A DNA stretch of 64,000 nucleotides from Sulfurospirillum halorespirans DSM 13726 (GTDB lineage Bacteria; Campylobacterota; Campylobacteria; Campylobacterales; Sulfurospirillaceae). Position numbers and translations under genes: made by a program. Location of the stretch: NCBI RefSeq assembly GCF_001723605.1, contig NZ_CP017111.1:496001-560000 (forward strand). Direction: 5' to 3'. This document shows, one piece after another, positions 35,873 to 44,166 of the stretch. The first letter of the stretch is position 1. The number at the start of each line of letters is the position of its first letter. The notes beneath the pieces were generated by a model. That model was given only the letters and a program-made list of their open reading frames with translations. It was not told the DNA's origin and did no database searches.

Positions 35873-36301
35873 TTACACTTGTTCACTTCCACAATAAGGG
35901 CATTTTTTAGCCGCAACAGGGATGTTCATAGCGCACTCTGGGCAGGTTTTTGTTATCGTCTCAGGCGCTTTTTTCGGAGCGATTTTTGAATACCCTTTGA
36001 TCATCATAAACATGACAAAGCCTAAGATGACAAACGAGGTGAAGTCATTGAAAAAGACACCCAACTTAATGGCAGGAGCTCCCGCTTTTTCCAAATCCGC
36101 CAAAGAAGCATACATCTTGCCATCCAGCGCAATGAAAAGCGATGAAAAATCCACATTACCCAGTAGCAACCCAATGGGAGGCATAATCACATTGGAGACA
36201 AGCGATTTGACAATGGTCGCAAATGCTGCACCAAAGATAAATCCAACCGCCATATCGACCACATTACCTTTGAGTAAAAAATCACGAAATTCTTTGAACA
36301 T
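35873..36301 (-). CDS. mscL: Large-conductance mechanosensitive channel with C-terminal zinc ribbon
   Basis: 142 residues. MFKEFRDFLLKGNVVDMAVG is the hallmark N terminus and first pore helix of MscL; the second helix is FVILGFVMFMMIKGY. It opens under membrane tension to release solutes on osmotic downshift. The usual C-terminal helical bundle is replaced or extended by a four-cysteine module, CPECAMNIPVAAKKCPYCGS, a rubredoxin-type zinc ribbon facing the cytoplasm. It lies 9 bases after the GNAT gene, in a probable ribA-GNAT-mscL operon. Confidence 0.92.
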   Translation of the reverse strand: MFKEFRDFLLKGNVVDMAVGFIFGAAFATIVKSLVSNVIMPPIGLLLGNVDFSSLFIALDGKMYASLADLEKAGAPAIKLGVFFNDFTSFVILGFVMFMMIKGYSKIAPKKAPETITKTCPECAMNIPVAAKKCPYCGSEQV

Positions 36302-36310
36302 GGGACTCCT

Positions 36311-36733
36311 TTAAAATAGATGTTTGACGAAATATTTGGGAGATTCAACAAAGCCGTGGCGCTCGTAAAAACGGTGCGCATCTTTGCGTCTTTCATGGCA
36401 ATGCACTTCGATGCGATCACACCCTTTCTCTTTGGCAATGCGACTTGCCAATGCTTCTAGTTCCGCTCCAATCTTAAGTGAGCGTGTCTCTTCTTCTACG
36501 ACAAAATAACTGATACGTAAAAATGAACCTAAAAGAGCGATTTGAGGGATTACATGTAAAGAAAGCAGTGCAACGACTTTGCCCTCAGATTCGTAGCAAA
36601 ATAGCAGTGCATCAGGGTTTTTGAGAAGCTCTTGGATACGCACGTGCATAAAAGTGCTGGTGTCTGCGTATCCAAGTTGTTCAAGAAGGTGAACGATGAC
36701 ATCAGTATCCTCAACGCTGGCTTCGCGTATCAT
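36311..36733 (-). CDS. GNAT-family N-acetyltransferase
   Basis: 140 residues with the GNAT acetyl-CoA fold: N-terminal MIREASVEDTDVIVHLLEQL, a central strand YFVVEEETRSLKIGAELEAL carrying a reduced form of the Arg/Gly-x-Gly loop, and the end HRFYERHGFVESPKYF. The loop reads RSLKIGAEL rather than RxxGxG/A, so the phosphate-binding site is slightly atypical. It overlaps no gene but is only 8 bases after ribA. The substrate is unknown. A TTACATGTAA copy encodes SLHVIP. Confidence 0.85.
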   Translation of the reverse strand: MIREASVEDTDVIVHLLEQLGYADTSTFMHVRIQELLKNPDALLFCYESEGKVVALLSLHVIPQIALLGSFLRISYFVVEEETRSLKIGAELEALASRIAKEKGCDRIEVHCHERRKDAHRFYERHGFVESPKYFVKHLF

Positions 36734-36741
36734 TGTGACTC

Positions 36742-37305
36742 CTAAAGAAGATGTCCCATTTGCTCTTTTTTTGTTTTTAAATAGCCTGCATTAAATTTAT
36801 TGGAAGGGATAATCACAGGAATTCGCTCGACAATTTCAATATGTTTCAAACTCTCAATTTTTTTAGGATTGTTGGTTAAAAGCTTAATTTTGGTGATCTT
36901 AAAATAGTCCAAAATAAATTCGACCATCTCATAGGTGCGCTCATCATCCAAGAAACCGAGTTGATGGTTCGCTTCGATGGTGTTAAACCCTTTGTCTTGC
37001 AGCGCGTACGCATTGACTTTGTTTAGAAGCCCAATGTTTCTGCCTTCCTGACGTAAATAAATGACCATTCCGCCATTTTTTTCGATCGTTCTTAGCGCAA
37101 ATTCAAGCTGATCGCGGCAGTCACATTTGAGACTTCCGATGCTATCTCCGGTTAAACATTCACTGTGAACGCGCACCAACGGAACGTCTCCTAATGGCTC
37201 TTTGAAAATGACCAAATGCTCTTTAATACCCTCTTTAAACGATTGGATTTTGAACGTCCCAAAACGTGATGGGAGGTTCGCAATCTCAGAAATTTCTATT
37301 TTCAT
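36742..37305 (-). CDS. ribA: GTP cyclohydrolase II
   Basis: This 187-residue zinc enzyme commits GTP to riboflavin synthesis. The zinc cysteines are in ECLTGDSIGSLKCDCRDQL, followed by IYLRQEGRNIGLLNKVNAY, the catalytic and GTP-binding segment, and LLTNNPKKIESL. It stands alone, not fused to RibB, as in other Campylobacterota. It is divergent from hemB; the 78-base gap between them must hold both promoters. Confidence 0.93.
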   Translation of the reverse strand: MKIEISEIANLPSRFGTFKIQSFKEGIKEHLVIFKEPLGDVPLVRVHSECLTGDSIGSLKCDCRDQLEFALRTIEKNGGMVIYLRQEGRNIGLLNKVNAYALQDKGFNTIEANHQLGFLDDERTYEMVEFILDYFKITKIKLLTNNPKKIESLKHIEIVERIPVIIPSNKFNAGYLKTKKEQMGHLL

Positions 37306-37383
37306 TTTCTTTTATATCCAGTTATGCTAAAATCACTACTTTTTATAACGAGTGGGTAATTTTAACCAAGATAAGGCAAAAGA

Positions 37384-38358
37384 ATGTTTAAAAGATTTAG
37401 AAGACTGAGGATGAACGCAACGCTTCGCTCTCTTGTTCGCGAAACAACACTGAGTATGGACGATTTTATTTATCCGTTATTTGCTAAAAGCGGCGAAGGG
37501 TTTAAAAAAGAGATTAGCTCGATGCCAGGCGTTTTTCAGATGAGCATTGATGAGATCGTGAAAGAGTGCGGAAGCTTACAAGACCTTGGCATTAACTCGA
37601 TTATTTTATTTGGAATTCCTGAGGTCAAAGACAGTGTGGGAAGCGACGCGCTGTGCGAGCATGGCATCATCGCTAGTACGATCAAAGCGGTTAAAAAAGC
37701 CTACCCAAACATGTTTGTCGTGACCGATCTTTGCTTTTGTGAATTTACCGACCACGGACATTGTGGTATTTTAGACATCGAACATGAAAGCGTTGACAAC
37801 GACGCAACCTTAGAAATCTTAGCCAAACAAGCCCTCGTTCATGCGCACGCAGGTGCAGATATGATCGCTCCAAGTGGTATGATGGATGGTATGATCGAAG
37901 CGTTACGCGAAGCGCTGGATAGTGAAGGGTTTATCAACCTTCCGATTATGAGCTATTCGACCAAATTTGCCAGTGCGTACTATGGACCCTTCCGCGATGT
38001 GGCAGAGTCTGCTCCAAGCTTTGGCGATCGTAAAACTTACCAAATGGATCCAGCAAACCGCAGAGAAGCGATCGCAGAATCCGTGGAAGATGAGATGCAA
38101 GGTGCAGACATTTTGATGGTTAAACCAGCTCTTGCATACCTAGACATCATCCGTGATGTGCGCAATGCAACATCGACTCCTTTGTGTATTTACAACGTGA
38201 GTGGCGAGTACGCGATGCTTAAAGCCGCAGGGCGCGCAGGCGTGATTGATTATGAGCGTGTGATGATGGAGACGATGATCGCGTTTAAACGTGCTGGGGC
38301 TGATATGATCATCAGTTACCACGCGAAAGAAGTAGCTGAAGTTTTAAGGAGAAAATAG
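37384..38358 (+). CDS. hemB: Delta-aminolevulinic acid dehydratase (porphobilinogen synthase)
   Basis: 324 residues, condensing two aminolevulinates to porphobilinogen for haem. [18 protein letters not shown] has the cysteine motif, [20 protein letters not shown] the first active-site lysine, and [17 protein letters not shown] the Schiff-base lysine. [16 protein letters not shown] is the typical N terminus. In C. jejuni it likewise lies between ribA and argF from memory. It supplies haem for the cytochromes in this window, together with hemN nearby. Confidence 0.95.
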   Translation: MFKRFRRLRMNATLRSLVRETTLSMDDFIYPLFAKSGEGFKKEISSMPGVFQMSIDEIVKECGSLQDLGINSIILFGIPEVKDSVGSDALCEHGIIASTIKAVKKAYPNMFVVTDLCFCEFTDHGHCGILDIEHESVDNDATLEILAKQALVHAHAGADMIAPSGMMDGMIEALREALDSEGFINLPIMSYSTKFASAYYGPFRDVAESAPSFGDRKTYQMDPANRREAIAESVEDEMQGADILMVKPALAYLDIIRDVRNATSTPLCIYNVSGEYAMLKAAGRAGVIDYERVMMETMIAFKRAGADMIISYHAKEVAEVLRRK

Positions 38359-38364
38359 CAACTC

Positions 38365-38413
38365 TACGCAAAGCGTAAGCTTTAGTGAGAGGAATTTTAG
38401 AAGGGCTTTGCCC
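38365..38413 (+). repeat. Hairpin-rich spacer between hemB and argF
   Basis: TACGC-AAA-GCGTA (38365-38377) and GGGC-TTT-GCCC (38403-38413) are two small perfect hairpins with GCAAAGC/GCTTTGC tips, 25 bases apart. The sequence between, AAGCTTTAGTGAG, recurs in similar form near 52890 (AAGCTTTAGCG), where the spacing of hairpins is also alike. They may terminate or attenuate transcription between hemB and argF. Confidence 0.5.
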
Positions 38414-38434
38414 ATATAAAAGGAGACATCAAAT

Positions 38435-39361
38435 ATGAGACATTTTTTAACCCTCAAAGATTATAGTAAAGAAGAGATTTTAGAGATCATCGATTTGGCG
38501 ATCAAGATCAAAAAACAGGCAAAAAAAGGGAAATTTAAACCCTACCTTGAAAATCAAACCTTAGGTATGATTTTTGAAAAAAGCTCTACGCGTACTCGTG
38601 TGAGTTTTGAAGTCGGCATTCATCAGCTTGGAGGCAAAGGGTTATTCCTCTCTTCCAATGATTTGCAACTGGGACGTGGTGAGCCTATGAAAGACACGGC
38701 GCGCGTCATTAGCCGTATGGTGGATATGGTCATGATCCGCACATTCGCGCAAAGCACCTTAGAAGAGTTTGCCGCTTATTCGCGTGTGCCTGTTATCAGT
38801 GGTCTGAGCGATTCGTACCATCCTGTTCAATTGATGGCAGATTATCTTACAATGGTCGAGTATAAAAAAGATCAAAACCCAATCGTAGCTTACGTGGGCG
38901 ATGGCAATAATATGACCCATTCGTGGTTGATGATGGCTTCTAAACTGGGCTTTGAGCTTCGCGTCGCAACACCCAAAGGGTATGAAGTCGATGCGACCAT
39001 TTTAGCCGAAGCACTCGCTTTTGCAAAAGAGAGTGGTGCAGTGATTAAAATCGGCAATGATCCTAAAGAGGCGATCGCAGGTGCTACGGTGGTGACCACA
39101 GATACATGGGTTTCGATGGGTCAAGAAGCGGAAAAAGCGAAGCGAATCGCTGATTTTCAAGGATTTATGGTCGATGATGCGATGATGGACTTGGCAGAAA
39201 AAGACGCGATGTTTTTACACTGCTTGCCAGCGTACCGCGACTATGAAGTGAGTGAAAGTGTCTTTGAAGCGCATGCCGATGAGATTTTTGATGAAGCAGA
39301 AAACAGACTGCATGCCCAAAAAGCCGTGATGGTATGGCTGGATAGGCATAGAAATAGCTAA
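38435..39361 (+). CDS. argF: Ornithine carbamoyltransferase
   Basis: The 308-residue enzyme forms citrulline from ornithine and carbamoyl phosphate for arginine synthesis. [20 protein letters not shown] holds the carbamoyl-phosphate-binding STRTR motif, [12 protein letters not shown] the conserved HPxQ, and [15 protein letters not shown] the HCLP motif that separates it from aspartate carbamoyltransferase. AAAAGGAGACATC precedes the ATG. It follows hemB and leads a tight run with the UPF0763 gene, hemN and the Fe-S protein. Confidence 0.95.
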   Translation: MRHFLTLKDYSKEEILEIIDLAIKIKKQAKKGKFKPYLENQTLGMIFEKSSTRTRVSFEVGIHQLGGKGLFLSSNDLQLGRGEPMKDTARVISRMVDMVMIRTFAQSTLEEFAAYSRVPVISGLSDSYHPVQLMADYLTMVEYKKDQNPIVAYVGDGNNMTHSWLMMASKLGFELRVATPKGYEVDATILAEALAFAKESGAVIKIGNDPKEAIAGATVVTTDTWVSMGQEAEKAKRIADFQGFMVDDAMMDLAEKDAMFLHCLPAYRDYEVSESVFEAHADEIFDEAENRLHAQKAVMVWLDRHRNS

Positions 39362-39390
39362 TGGAATTTAAGCAACGAAAAGAGTTCAGG

Positions 39391-39849
39391 ATGATAGAAA
39401 AAATTTCTAAGGGTTTGAGCCTCAGTAAACAAAAAGAACAAACGGTTTTGGAGATAACTCCCAGCGAAGAAGAGAGCACAAAACTTTTGCGCCTTAAACG
39501 CGGTTCATGGGACAATGCCAAAGAGCCATGGTTGGTGTATGACGAGAAGCAAAAGCTTCATGCACTGCTCTCCATTGATACGCTGAGCAAAATGATAGAG
39601 CATTTTAAAAAAGCGGAGCAAGAAGCCCTCTTTTTAAAACTTGAAAAGAGCATTTTGCAGCAGTTGCCACTCGATTTTAACGATGTTCTAACCGTGGCAA
39701 TGGAAGAGATGAACAAAAGTAAAAAGAAAGACATAGACTTTAATAAACTAATCAAAAAGATCAAAAAAGATCACCCAAATCTCTTTTTAGATATTAAAGA
39801 TCTCTATTTGCCTGAAGGGGCGAGTATTATCAGCGCGACACAGCGCTAG
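39391..39849 (+). CDS. UPF0763 (DUF2603) protein
   Basis: About 152 residues from ATG 39391; an ATG at 39361 that overlaps the argF stop is possible. The protein is charged, mostly helical, with LRLKRGSWDNAKEPWLVYDE and the C-terminal DHPNLFLDIKDLYLPEGA, features I associate with a Campylobacterota-specific family located between argF and hemN. No catalytic motif, membrane segment or cysteine motif is seen. Function unknown. Confidence 0.8.
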   Translation: MIEKISKGLSLSKQKEQTVLEITPSEEESTKLLRLKRGSWDNAKEPWLVYDEKQKLHALLSIDTLSKMIEHFKKAEQEALFLKLEKSILQQLPLDFNDVLTVAMEEMNKSKKKDIDFNKLIKKIKKDHPNLFLDIKDLYLPEGASIISATQR

Positions 39850-39857
39850 GATGCAGC

Positions 39858-41231
39858 ATGATTGATTTTGATAAATTTGCCAAGTACTCCAAAGCGGGTC
39901 CTAGGTACACGAGTTACCCAACAGCGCCCGAGTTTCACGAGAGCTTTACATGTAAAAGTTATGAGGACGTCTTGGCAACTCAAGATAAGAGCCGTAAACT
40001 CTCTTTATATTTTCACCTTCCTTTTTGCCGAAGTGCCTGTTATTTTTGTGGCTGTAACGTTGTTTACACGAGCAAGGAAGATAAAAAAGAGCGCTACATT
40101 GACTATCTTGTGCGCGAACTTGAACTGCTTTCCAAACACCTTGATACGTCGCGTGAAGTGATTCAGATGCACTTTGGTGGCGGCACACCAACCTTTTTCA
40201 GCACAGCACAGTTAGAGCGTATTATTGGCGCTATTAAGAGCCACTTTAAAAACTTTGCGAAAGATGCTGAAATTAGCTGTGAGATCGACCCGCGTTACTT
40301 AACCAAAGAGCAGTTAGATGTGCTTACATGTAACGGGTTTAACCGCGTGAGTTATGGTGTTCAAGACTTTAACGATGAGGTTCAAAAAGCAATCCACCGC
40401 ATTCAGCCGTACGATGTTACCGCCAATGTGGTAAAGATGGCAAAAAGTGCAGGCATTAAGTCGATCAATATGGACTTGATCTACGGACTTCCGTATCAAA
40501 CGTTTGAGACCTTTAAAGAGACGCTTCGTCTAGCCGTTTCGCTTGATCCAAGCCGTTTGGCAGTGTTTAATTACGCGCATGTGCCATGGATGAAAAAAAC
40601 TATGCGCAAGATCGATGAGACAACGCTTCCGCTCCCAAGTGTCAAGCTTGCTATTATGCGTTATACGATTGATTATTTAGAGTCCAATGGCTACAAAATG
40701 ATCGGTATGGATCATTTTGCAAAGCCTGACGATGAGCTTTTCTTGGCGATTGAAAAAGGCGAATTGCACCGTAACTTCCAAGGTTATACCACCAAAGGAG
40801 GTGCGGACTTAATCGGTATTGGTTTGACCAGCATCGGTGAAGGTTTGAACCATTACGTGCAAAACTTCAAAGAGATGGATGCGTATGAAAACGCCATTGA
40901 TGCGGGTGTTTTGCCCGTGCATCGTGGGCTAACACTGAATGATGATGACGTACTTCGCAAAGCGGTCATCATGGAGATGATGAGCAACTTTAAACTCAAC
41001 ATCGCTGGCATTGAGCAAGCATTTGGCATTGACTTCTTTGACTATTTTGCCGACGCGATTAAAGCACTTGAGCCTTTTGAGCAAGAAGAATTAGTCGTTG
41101 TGGATAGAGTTGCTAAAAAGATCTTCGTCAATACCACAGGCACACTGCTGATTCGCAACATTGTGATGCCTTTTGATGCGTACCTCCAAAAAATCCCTGA
41201 AGATAAACGACGCTTCAGTAAAACGGTGTAA
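39858..41231 (+). CDS. hemN: Oxygen-independent coproporphyrinogen III oxidase
   Basis: 457 residues, a radical-SAM enzyme that decarboxylates coproporphyrinogen III without oxygen. FCRSACYFCGCNVVYTSKED carries the CxxxCxxC motif plus the extra Cys specific to HemN, HFGGGTPTFFS the glycine-rich SAM region, and FNYAHVPWMKKTM and RNFQGYTTKGGADLIGIGLT the family-specific segments. It lies 8 bases after the UPF0763 gene and its stop touches the Fe-S gene. Two TTACATGTAA copies encode FTCKSY and LTCNGF. Confidence 0.95.
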   Translation: MIDFDKFAKYSKAGPRYTSYPTAPEFHESFTCKSYEDVLATQDKSRKLSLYFHLPFCRSACYFCGCNVVYTSKEDKKERYIDYLVRELELLSKHLDTSREVIQMHFGGGTPTFFSTAQLERIIGAIKSHFKNFAKDAEISCEIDPRYLTKEQLDVLTCNGFNRVSYGVQDFNDEVQKAIHRIQPYDVTANVVKMAKSAGIKSINMDLIYGLPYQTFETFKETLRLAVSLDPSRLAVFNYAHVPWMKKTMRKIDETTLPLPSVKLAIMRYTIDYLESNGYKMIGMDHFAKPDDELFLAIEKGELHRNFQGYTTKGGADLIGIGLTSIGEGLNHYVQNFKEMDAYENAIDAGVLPVHRGLTLNDDDVLRKAVIMEMMSNFKLNIAGIEQAFGIDFFDYFADAIKALEPFEQEELVVVDRVAKKIFVNTTGTLLIRNIVMPFDAYLQKIPEDKRRFSKTV

Positions 41232-42497
41232 ATGATGTTTAAATTTAACGTAACGAGCGATGCCTGTGTCAAGTGTGGCAAGTGTATACCTGTGTGTACG
41301 ATTCACGAAGTTAACCGTGATGAAGTCACGAGCCCTAGAGGTTTTTTAGACCTTTTAGGCGCGTACCAACGAGGTGAACTTGAACTCGATAAAAACGCTA
41401 AAAACATTTTTGAGAGCTGTTTTTTATGTACCAATTGCGTCGATGTCTGTCCGAACGATTTGCCTGTGGATATGATTATTGAACAAGTACGCAATGACAT
41501 TCGCAAAAAATTTGGCTTGGCTTGGTACAAAAAACTCGCCTTCTTCTTGCTTCGCAACCGTAACATCATGGACGTTCTCGCACGTTTTGGCTTTATGTTC
41601 CAAACCTGTGGTTTCAAGATGGTGGAAAAACAAAGCTCGATGTATCTGAGAAATTTCCCGATCATCAAGATGGACAGACTTTTCCCAAGTCTTGCCAAAA
41701 AGACCTTTTTGAACTCCCATCCTGATGTCATTCTTAACGGTGGCAAAGGCAAAGTGGGCATCTTCATCGGTTGTTTAGCCAATTACATGTACACCGACAT
41801 CGGCAAGTCACTTTTGGAAATTCTCAAAGTGCTTGAGATCGACGCGTACCTTATCAAACAACAAAAATGCTGTGGCGCGCCTCAGTATTTTACGGGCGAT
41901 TTTGATAGCGTGGATTTTCTCGCGAAGTTTAACATCGAGTACATCGAAGGTTTCGTAAATGAACTCGACGCCATCATCATTCCCGAAGCGACCTGTAGTG
42001 CGATGATCAAAGAGGACTACGCCCATTTCTTTCACGATCAACCCGAATGGAAAGCAAGAGCCGAGGCGATCAAACCTCACATCTTTATGGCAACCGAATA
42101 CTTAGAGAAGAAGACAAACCTAGCGCAAATCCTAGCCACCAAAGCACGCCAAAGTGAAAGCATCACCTACCATGACCCTTGTCACGCACGCAAAATGCAA
42201 GGCGTTTGGAAAGAGCCACGAAACTTACTCTCCCAAAATTATGTGATGAAAGAGATGAGCGATCCGAACCGCTGTTGCGGATTTGGAGGAGTCACCATGC
42301 AAACCGAAAAATACCGCTTCGCCAAAGCCGCAGGACTCCCAAAAGCGGCGATGATCAAAGAAACGGGTGCTGAGTATGTGAGCGCTGAGTGTAGTGCCTG
42401 TCGTATGCAACTGAGCGACGCCATGCACGGTCAAAAGGTCGATGTTATCTTTAAAAACCCGATTGAATTGATTGCTAAAGCACTTCGAGAGGGGTAA
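41232..42497 (+). CDS. Fe-S oxidoreductase subunit with two 4Fe-4S motifs and CCG domains (GlcF/LutA/HdrD-like)
   Basis: 421 residues. Ferredoxin motifs CVKCGKCIPVCTIHEV and CFLCTNCVDVCPNDLPV are followed by two CCG domains (KQQKCCGAPQYFTGD and DPNRCCGFGGVTMQTEK, with YHDPCHARKMQG between). Such proteins pass electrons from a flavoprotein dehydrogenase (glycolate, lactate, glycerol-3-phosphate) to quinones, but no flavoprotein gene is adjacent. I recall C. jejuni Cj0991c, also after hemN, as its counterpart. The start codon directly follows the hemN stop. The partner and substrate are unknown. Confidence 0.85.
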   Translation: MMFKFNVTSDACVKCGKCIPVCTIHEVNRDEVTSPRGFLDLLGAYQRGELELDKNAKNIFESCFLCTNCVDVCPNDLPVDMIIEQVRNDIRKKFGLAWYKKLAFFLLRNRNIMDVLARFGFMFQTCGFKMVEKQSSMYLRNFPIIKMDRLFPSLAKKTFLNSHPDVILNGGKGKVGIFIGCLANYMYTDIGKSLLEILKVLEIDAYLIKQQKCCGAPQYFTGDFDSVDFLAKFNIEYIEGFVNELDAIIIPEATCSAMIKEDYAHFFHDQPEWKARAEAIKPHIFMATEYLEKKTNLAQILATKARQSESITYHDPCHARKMQGVWKEPRNLLSQNYVMKEMSDPNRCCGFGGVTMQTEKYRFAKAAGLPKAAMIKETGAEYVSAECSACRMQLSDAMHGQKVDVIFKNPIELIAKALREG

Positions 42498-43093
42498 TGA
42501 TGTCGGATCAACTTCTTATCACGGCGGAGCGCATTGAAAAAAACATCTATACGGTGCGTGGTATTGAAGTGATGCTCGATAGCGATCTAGCAAACATCTA
42601 TAATGTTGAAACTAAGCGTATTAATGAAGCGGTTAAAAGAAACCCTAAAAAATTCCCCGATGATTTGATGTTTCAACTGACTCAAGAAGAGTTTGAAAAT
42701 TTGCGGTCGCAAGTTGCGACCACAAATTTTACTATGACACGAATACTGCCAAAAGTCTTTACGGAGCAAGGCATTTACATGCTAGCAACCGTTCTAAAAA
42801 GTGACAAAGCTACCGATGTGACACTCTCTATCATGCGAACATTTACAAAATTACGACGCTACGCCATGGAGCACAAAAACTTAACTATTCAGATCAAAGC
42901 GCTTAAAGATGAACTCAAAGAAGAGTTTATGCAAGAGATGATGAAAACAAAGTCTTGGACAAAAGATAGGTTAAGTGCCGTTGCCGATTCCATCATTATT
43001 TTAGAAGAGTCCATTAGCGAGTTACAAGATGTCTTTAGTGATTTTAAGTCGGCAAACGAAGTGGAAAAAATTGGGTTTGAGAGGGATAAATAA
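42497..43093 (+). CDS. ORF6N-domain DNA-binding protein
   Basis: 198 residues. The N-terminal ORF6N domain (about 10-120) is clear: YTVRGIEVMLDSDLANIYNV, NPKKFPDDLMFQLTQEEF and LPKVFTEQGIYMLATVL. A helical, charged C-terminal part follows (QIKALKDELKEEFMQEMM). The domain occurs in phage antirepressor-like proteins and in accessory genes of many bacterial genomes. The start overlaps the preceding stop as TAATG, yet the gene seems unrelated to that operon. It marks the start of an accessory block. Its role may be transcriptional control; the target is unknown. Confidence 0.85.
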   Translation: MMSDQLLITAERIEKNIYTVRGIEVMLDSDLANIYNVETKRINEAVKRNPKKFPDDLMFQLTQEEFENLRSQVATTNFTMTRILPKVFTEQGIYMLATVLKSDKATDVTLSIMRTFTKLRRYAMEHKNLTIQIKALKDELKEEFMQEMMKTKSWTKDRLSAVADSIIILEESISELQDVFSDFKSANEVEKIGFERDK

Positions 43094-43166
43094 GTTCTCT
43101 ATTTAGAGTTCAAAATTCTGAGTGAATTTGTTTGCTAAGGCTCTTCGAAAAGGCTAAGTAAAGTGG

Positions 43167-43198
43167 TTATATGTAAGGCTGAAAAGCTTTACATGTAA
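43167..43198. repeat. Imperfect paired-palindrome hairpin before the SIR2 gene
   Basis: TTATATGTAAGGCT and AGCTTTACATGTAA pair over 14 positions (two G-T pairs in RNA) around GAAA. One arm is an exact TTACATGTAA and the other has decayed to TTATATGTAA. It lies between the ORF6N stop and the SIR2 start, so it probably terminates the ORF6N transcript. Confidence 0.55.
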
Positions 43199-43230
43199 TA
43201 GATTATTCTAAGAAAGGTATTCAAAAAATA

Positions 43231-44166
43231 ATGGAAATTTTAGAGATACCGCCACTCCCCAAAGAAATAAAGAGCGCAGCTGAAATGGGTGAACTTGTTA
43301 TCTTTATAGGTGCAGGGATGTCTTATGATTTAGGATGTTCTGATTGGAATGGATTAGCAAAAGAGCTTATAAAAATTTGTGAAAATACTCTCAATAAAAA
43401 TGAACCATTACTTAATAACTTTGAAGCAAATCAATTGCACAACATGCTTAATAATGGCGTTGGAAATAAAAAAATCATAACCATCTGCAATAAGATTTTA
43501 AGAGATAACCAAAAAGAAGATATATTTTTAAAGCAGATGAAAAAATCTTTGAATGATGATGAGGATAAGGTCACAAAAGATAATCCAAAATTGAAAACAT
43601 ATAAAGATTTATTTCAACTGGATGGCATCTTTGTTACAACAAATGCAGATAGACATATAGATCAAATTTTTGTTAGTGAACAAAATATCATCTATGATGG
43701 ATTTACAACCAATACCCCACTTATAAATAAAAATCTTTATAAAATACATGGTAGCATCACAAAGCCTGCGAGCTTAATATTTACGGTTGAACAATATTTT
43801 AAACGTTATAAAGACAAAGAGTTTTTAAGATTTTTAGAAAATCTTTTTGGCAAAACAGTGCTCTTTGTTGGTTATGGATTGGGTGAATTTGAGCTATTAG
43901 AGTATATGTATAAGGGTATTACTCCAAAAGAAAATAAGTATTTTTATTTAGACGGTTATTATACGCATGAAGCGAAGATTTGTGATTTCGAACAAATGTA
44001 TTTTGAACAAATGAAAATCAAGCTCATACCTTATTCTAAAGATAAAAAAGGATTTAAACAACTTCCGATTATTATCAAACAATGGGTTGAAGAAATAAAA
44101 AGTACTTCAGGTGTTTTACAGAAAAACTTTGATGAAATTGATGAAGCATTAAGGAATCCATTTTGA
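43231..44166 (+). CDS. SIR2-domain protein, probable NAD-hydrolysing effector of a two-gene defence-like system
   Basis: 311 residues. A SIR2-like NAD-binding fold (about 20-230) shows VIFIGAGMSYDLGCSDW (residues 23-39; nucleotide loop), FVTTNADRHID (134-144; the Asn/Asp pair) and YKIHGSITKPASLIFT (170-185; His173, the expected catalytic residue). FVGYGLGEFELLEYM is the usual SIR2_2 end motif. Such divergent sirtuins act in anti-phage systems (Thoeris ThsA, DSR, SIR2-HerA, SIR2-APAZ) by destroying NAD. It overlaps the 908-residue partner by four bases. The pair is visibly AT-rich and codon-atypical. Immunity is inferred from family and context only. Confidence 0.85.
   Translation: MEILEIPPLPKEIKSAAEMGELVIFIGAGMSYDLGCSDWNGLAKELIKICENTLNKNEPLLNNFEANQLHNMLNNGVGNKKIITICNKILRDNQKEDIFLKQMKKSLNDDEDKVTKDNPKLKTYKDLFQLDGIFVTTNADRHIDQIFVSEQNIIYDGFTTNTPLINKNLYKIHGSITKPASLIFTVEQYFKRYKDKEFLRFLENLFGKTVLFVGYGLGEFELLEYMYKGITPKENKYFYLDGYYTHEAKICDFEQMYFEQMKIKLIPYSKDKKGFKQLPIIIKQWVEEIKSTSGVLQKNFDEIDEALRNPF

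Noticed and set aside
37705-37720. AAACATGTTT in hemB as a palindrome copy
   Set aside because: Only the ACATGT core matches; the arms differ at four positions, so it was not counted.
42497-43093. ORF6N gene as evidence of a prophage
   Set aside because: No integrase, structural, lysis or terminase genes and no attachment-site repeats accompany it; ORF6N genes also occur alone.
42497-44166. ORF6N protein as a third component of the SIR2 system
   Set aside because: A 137-base gap with a hairpin separates it from the SIR2 gene, and its composition is closer to the host genes.
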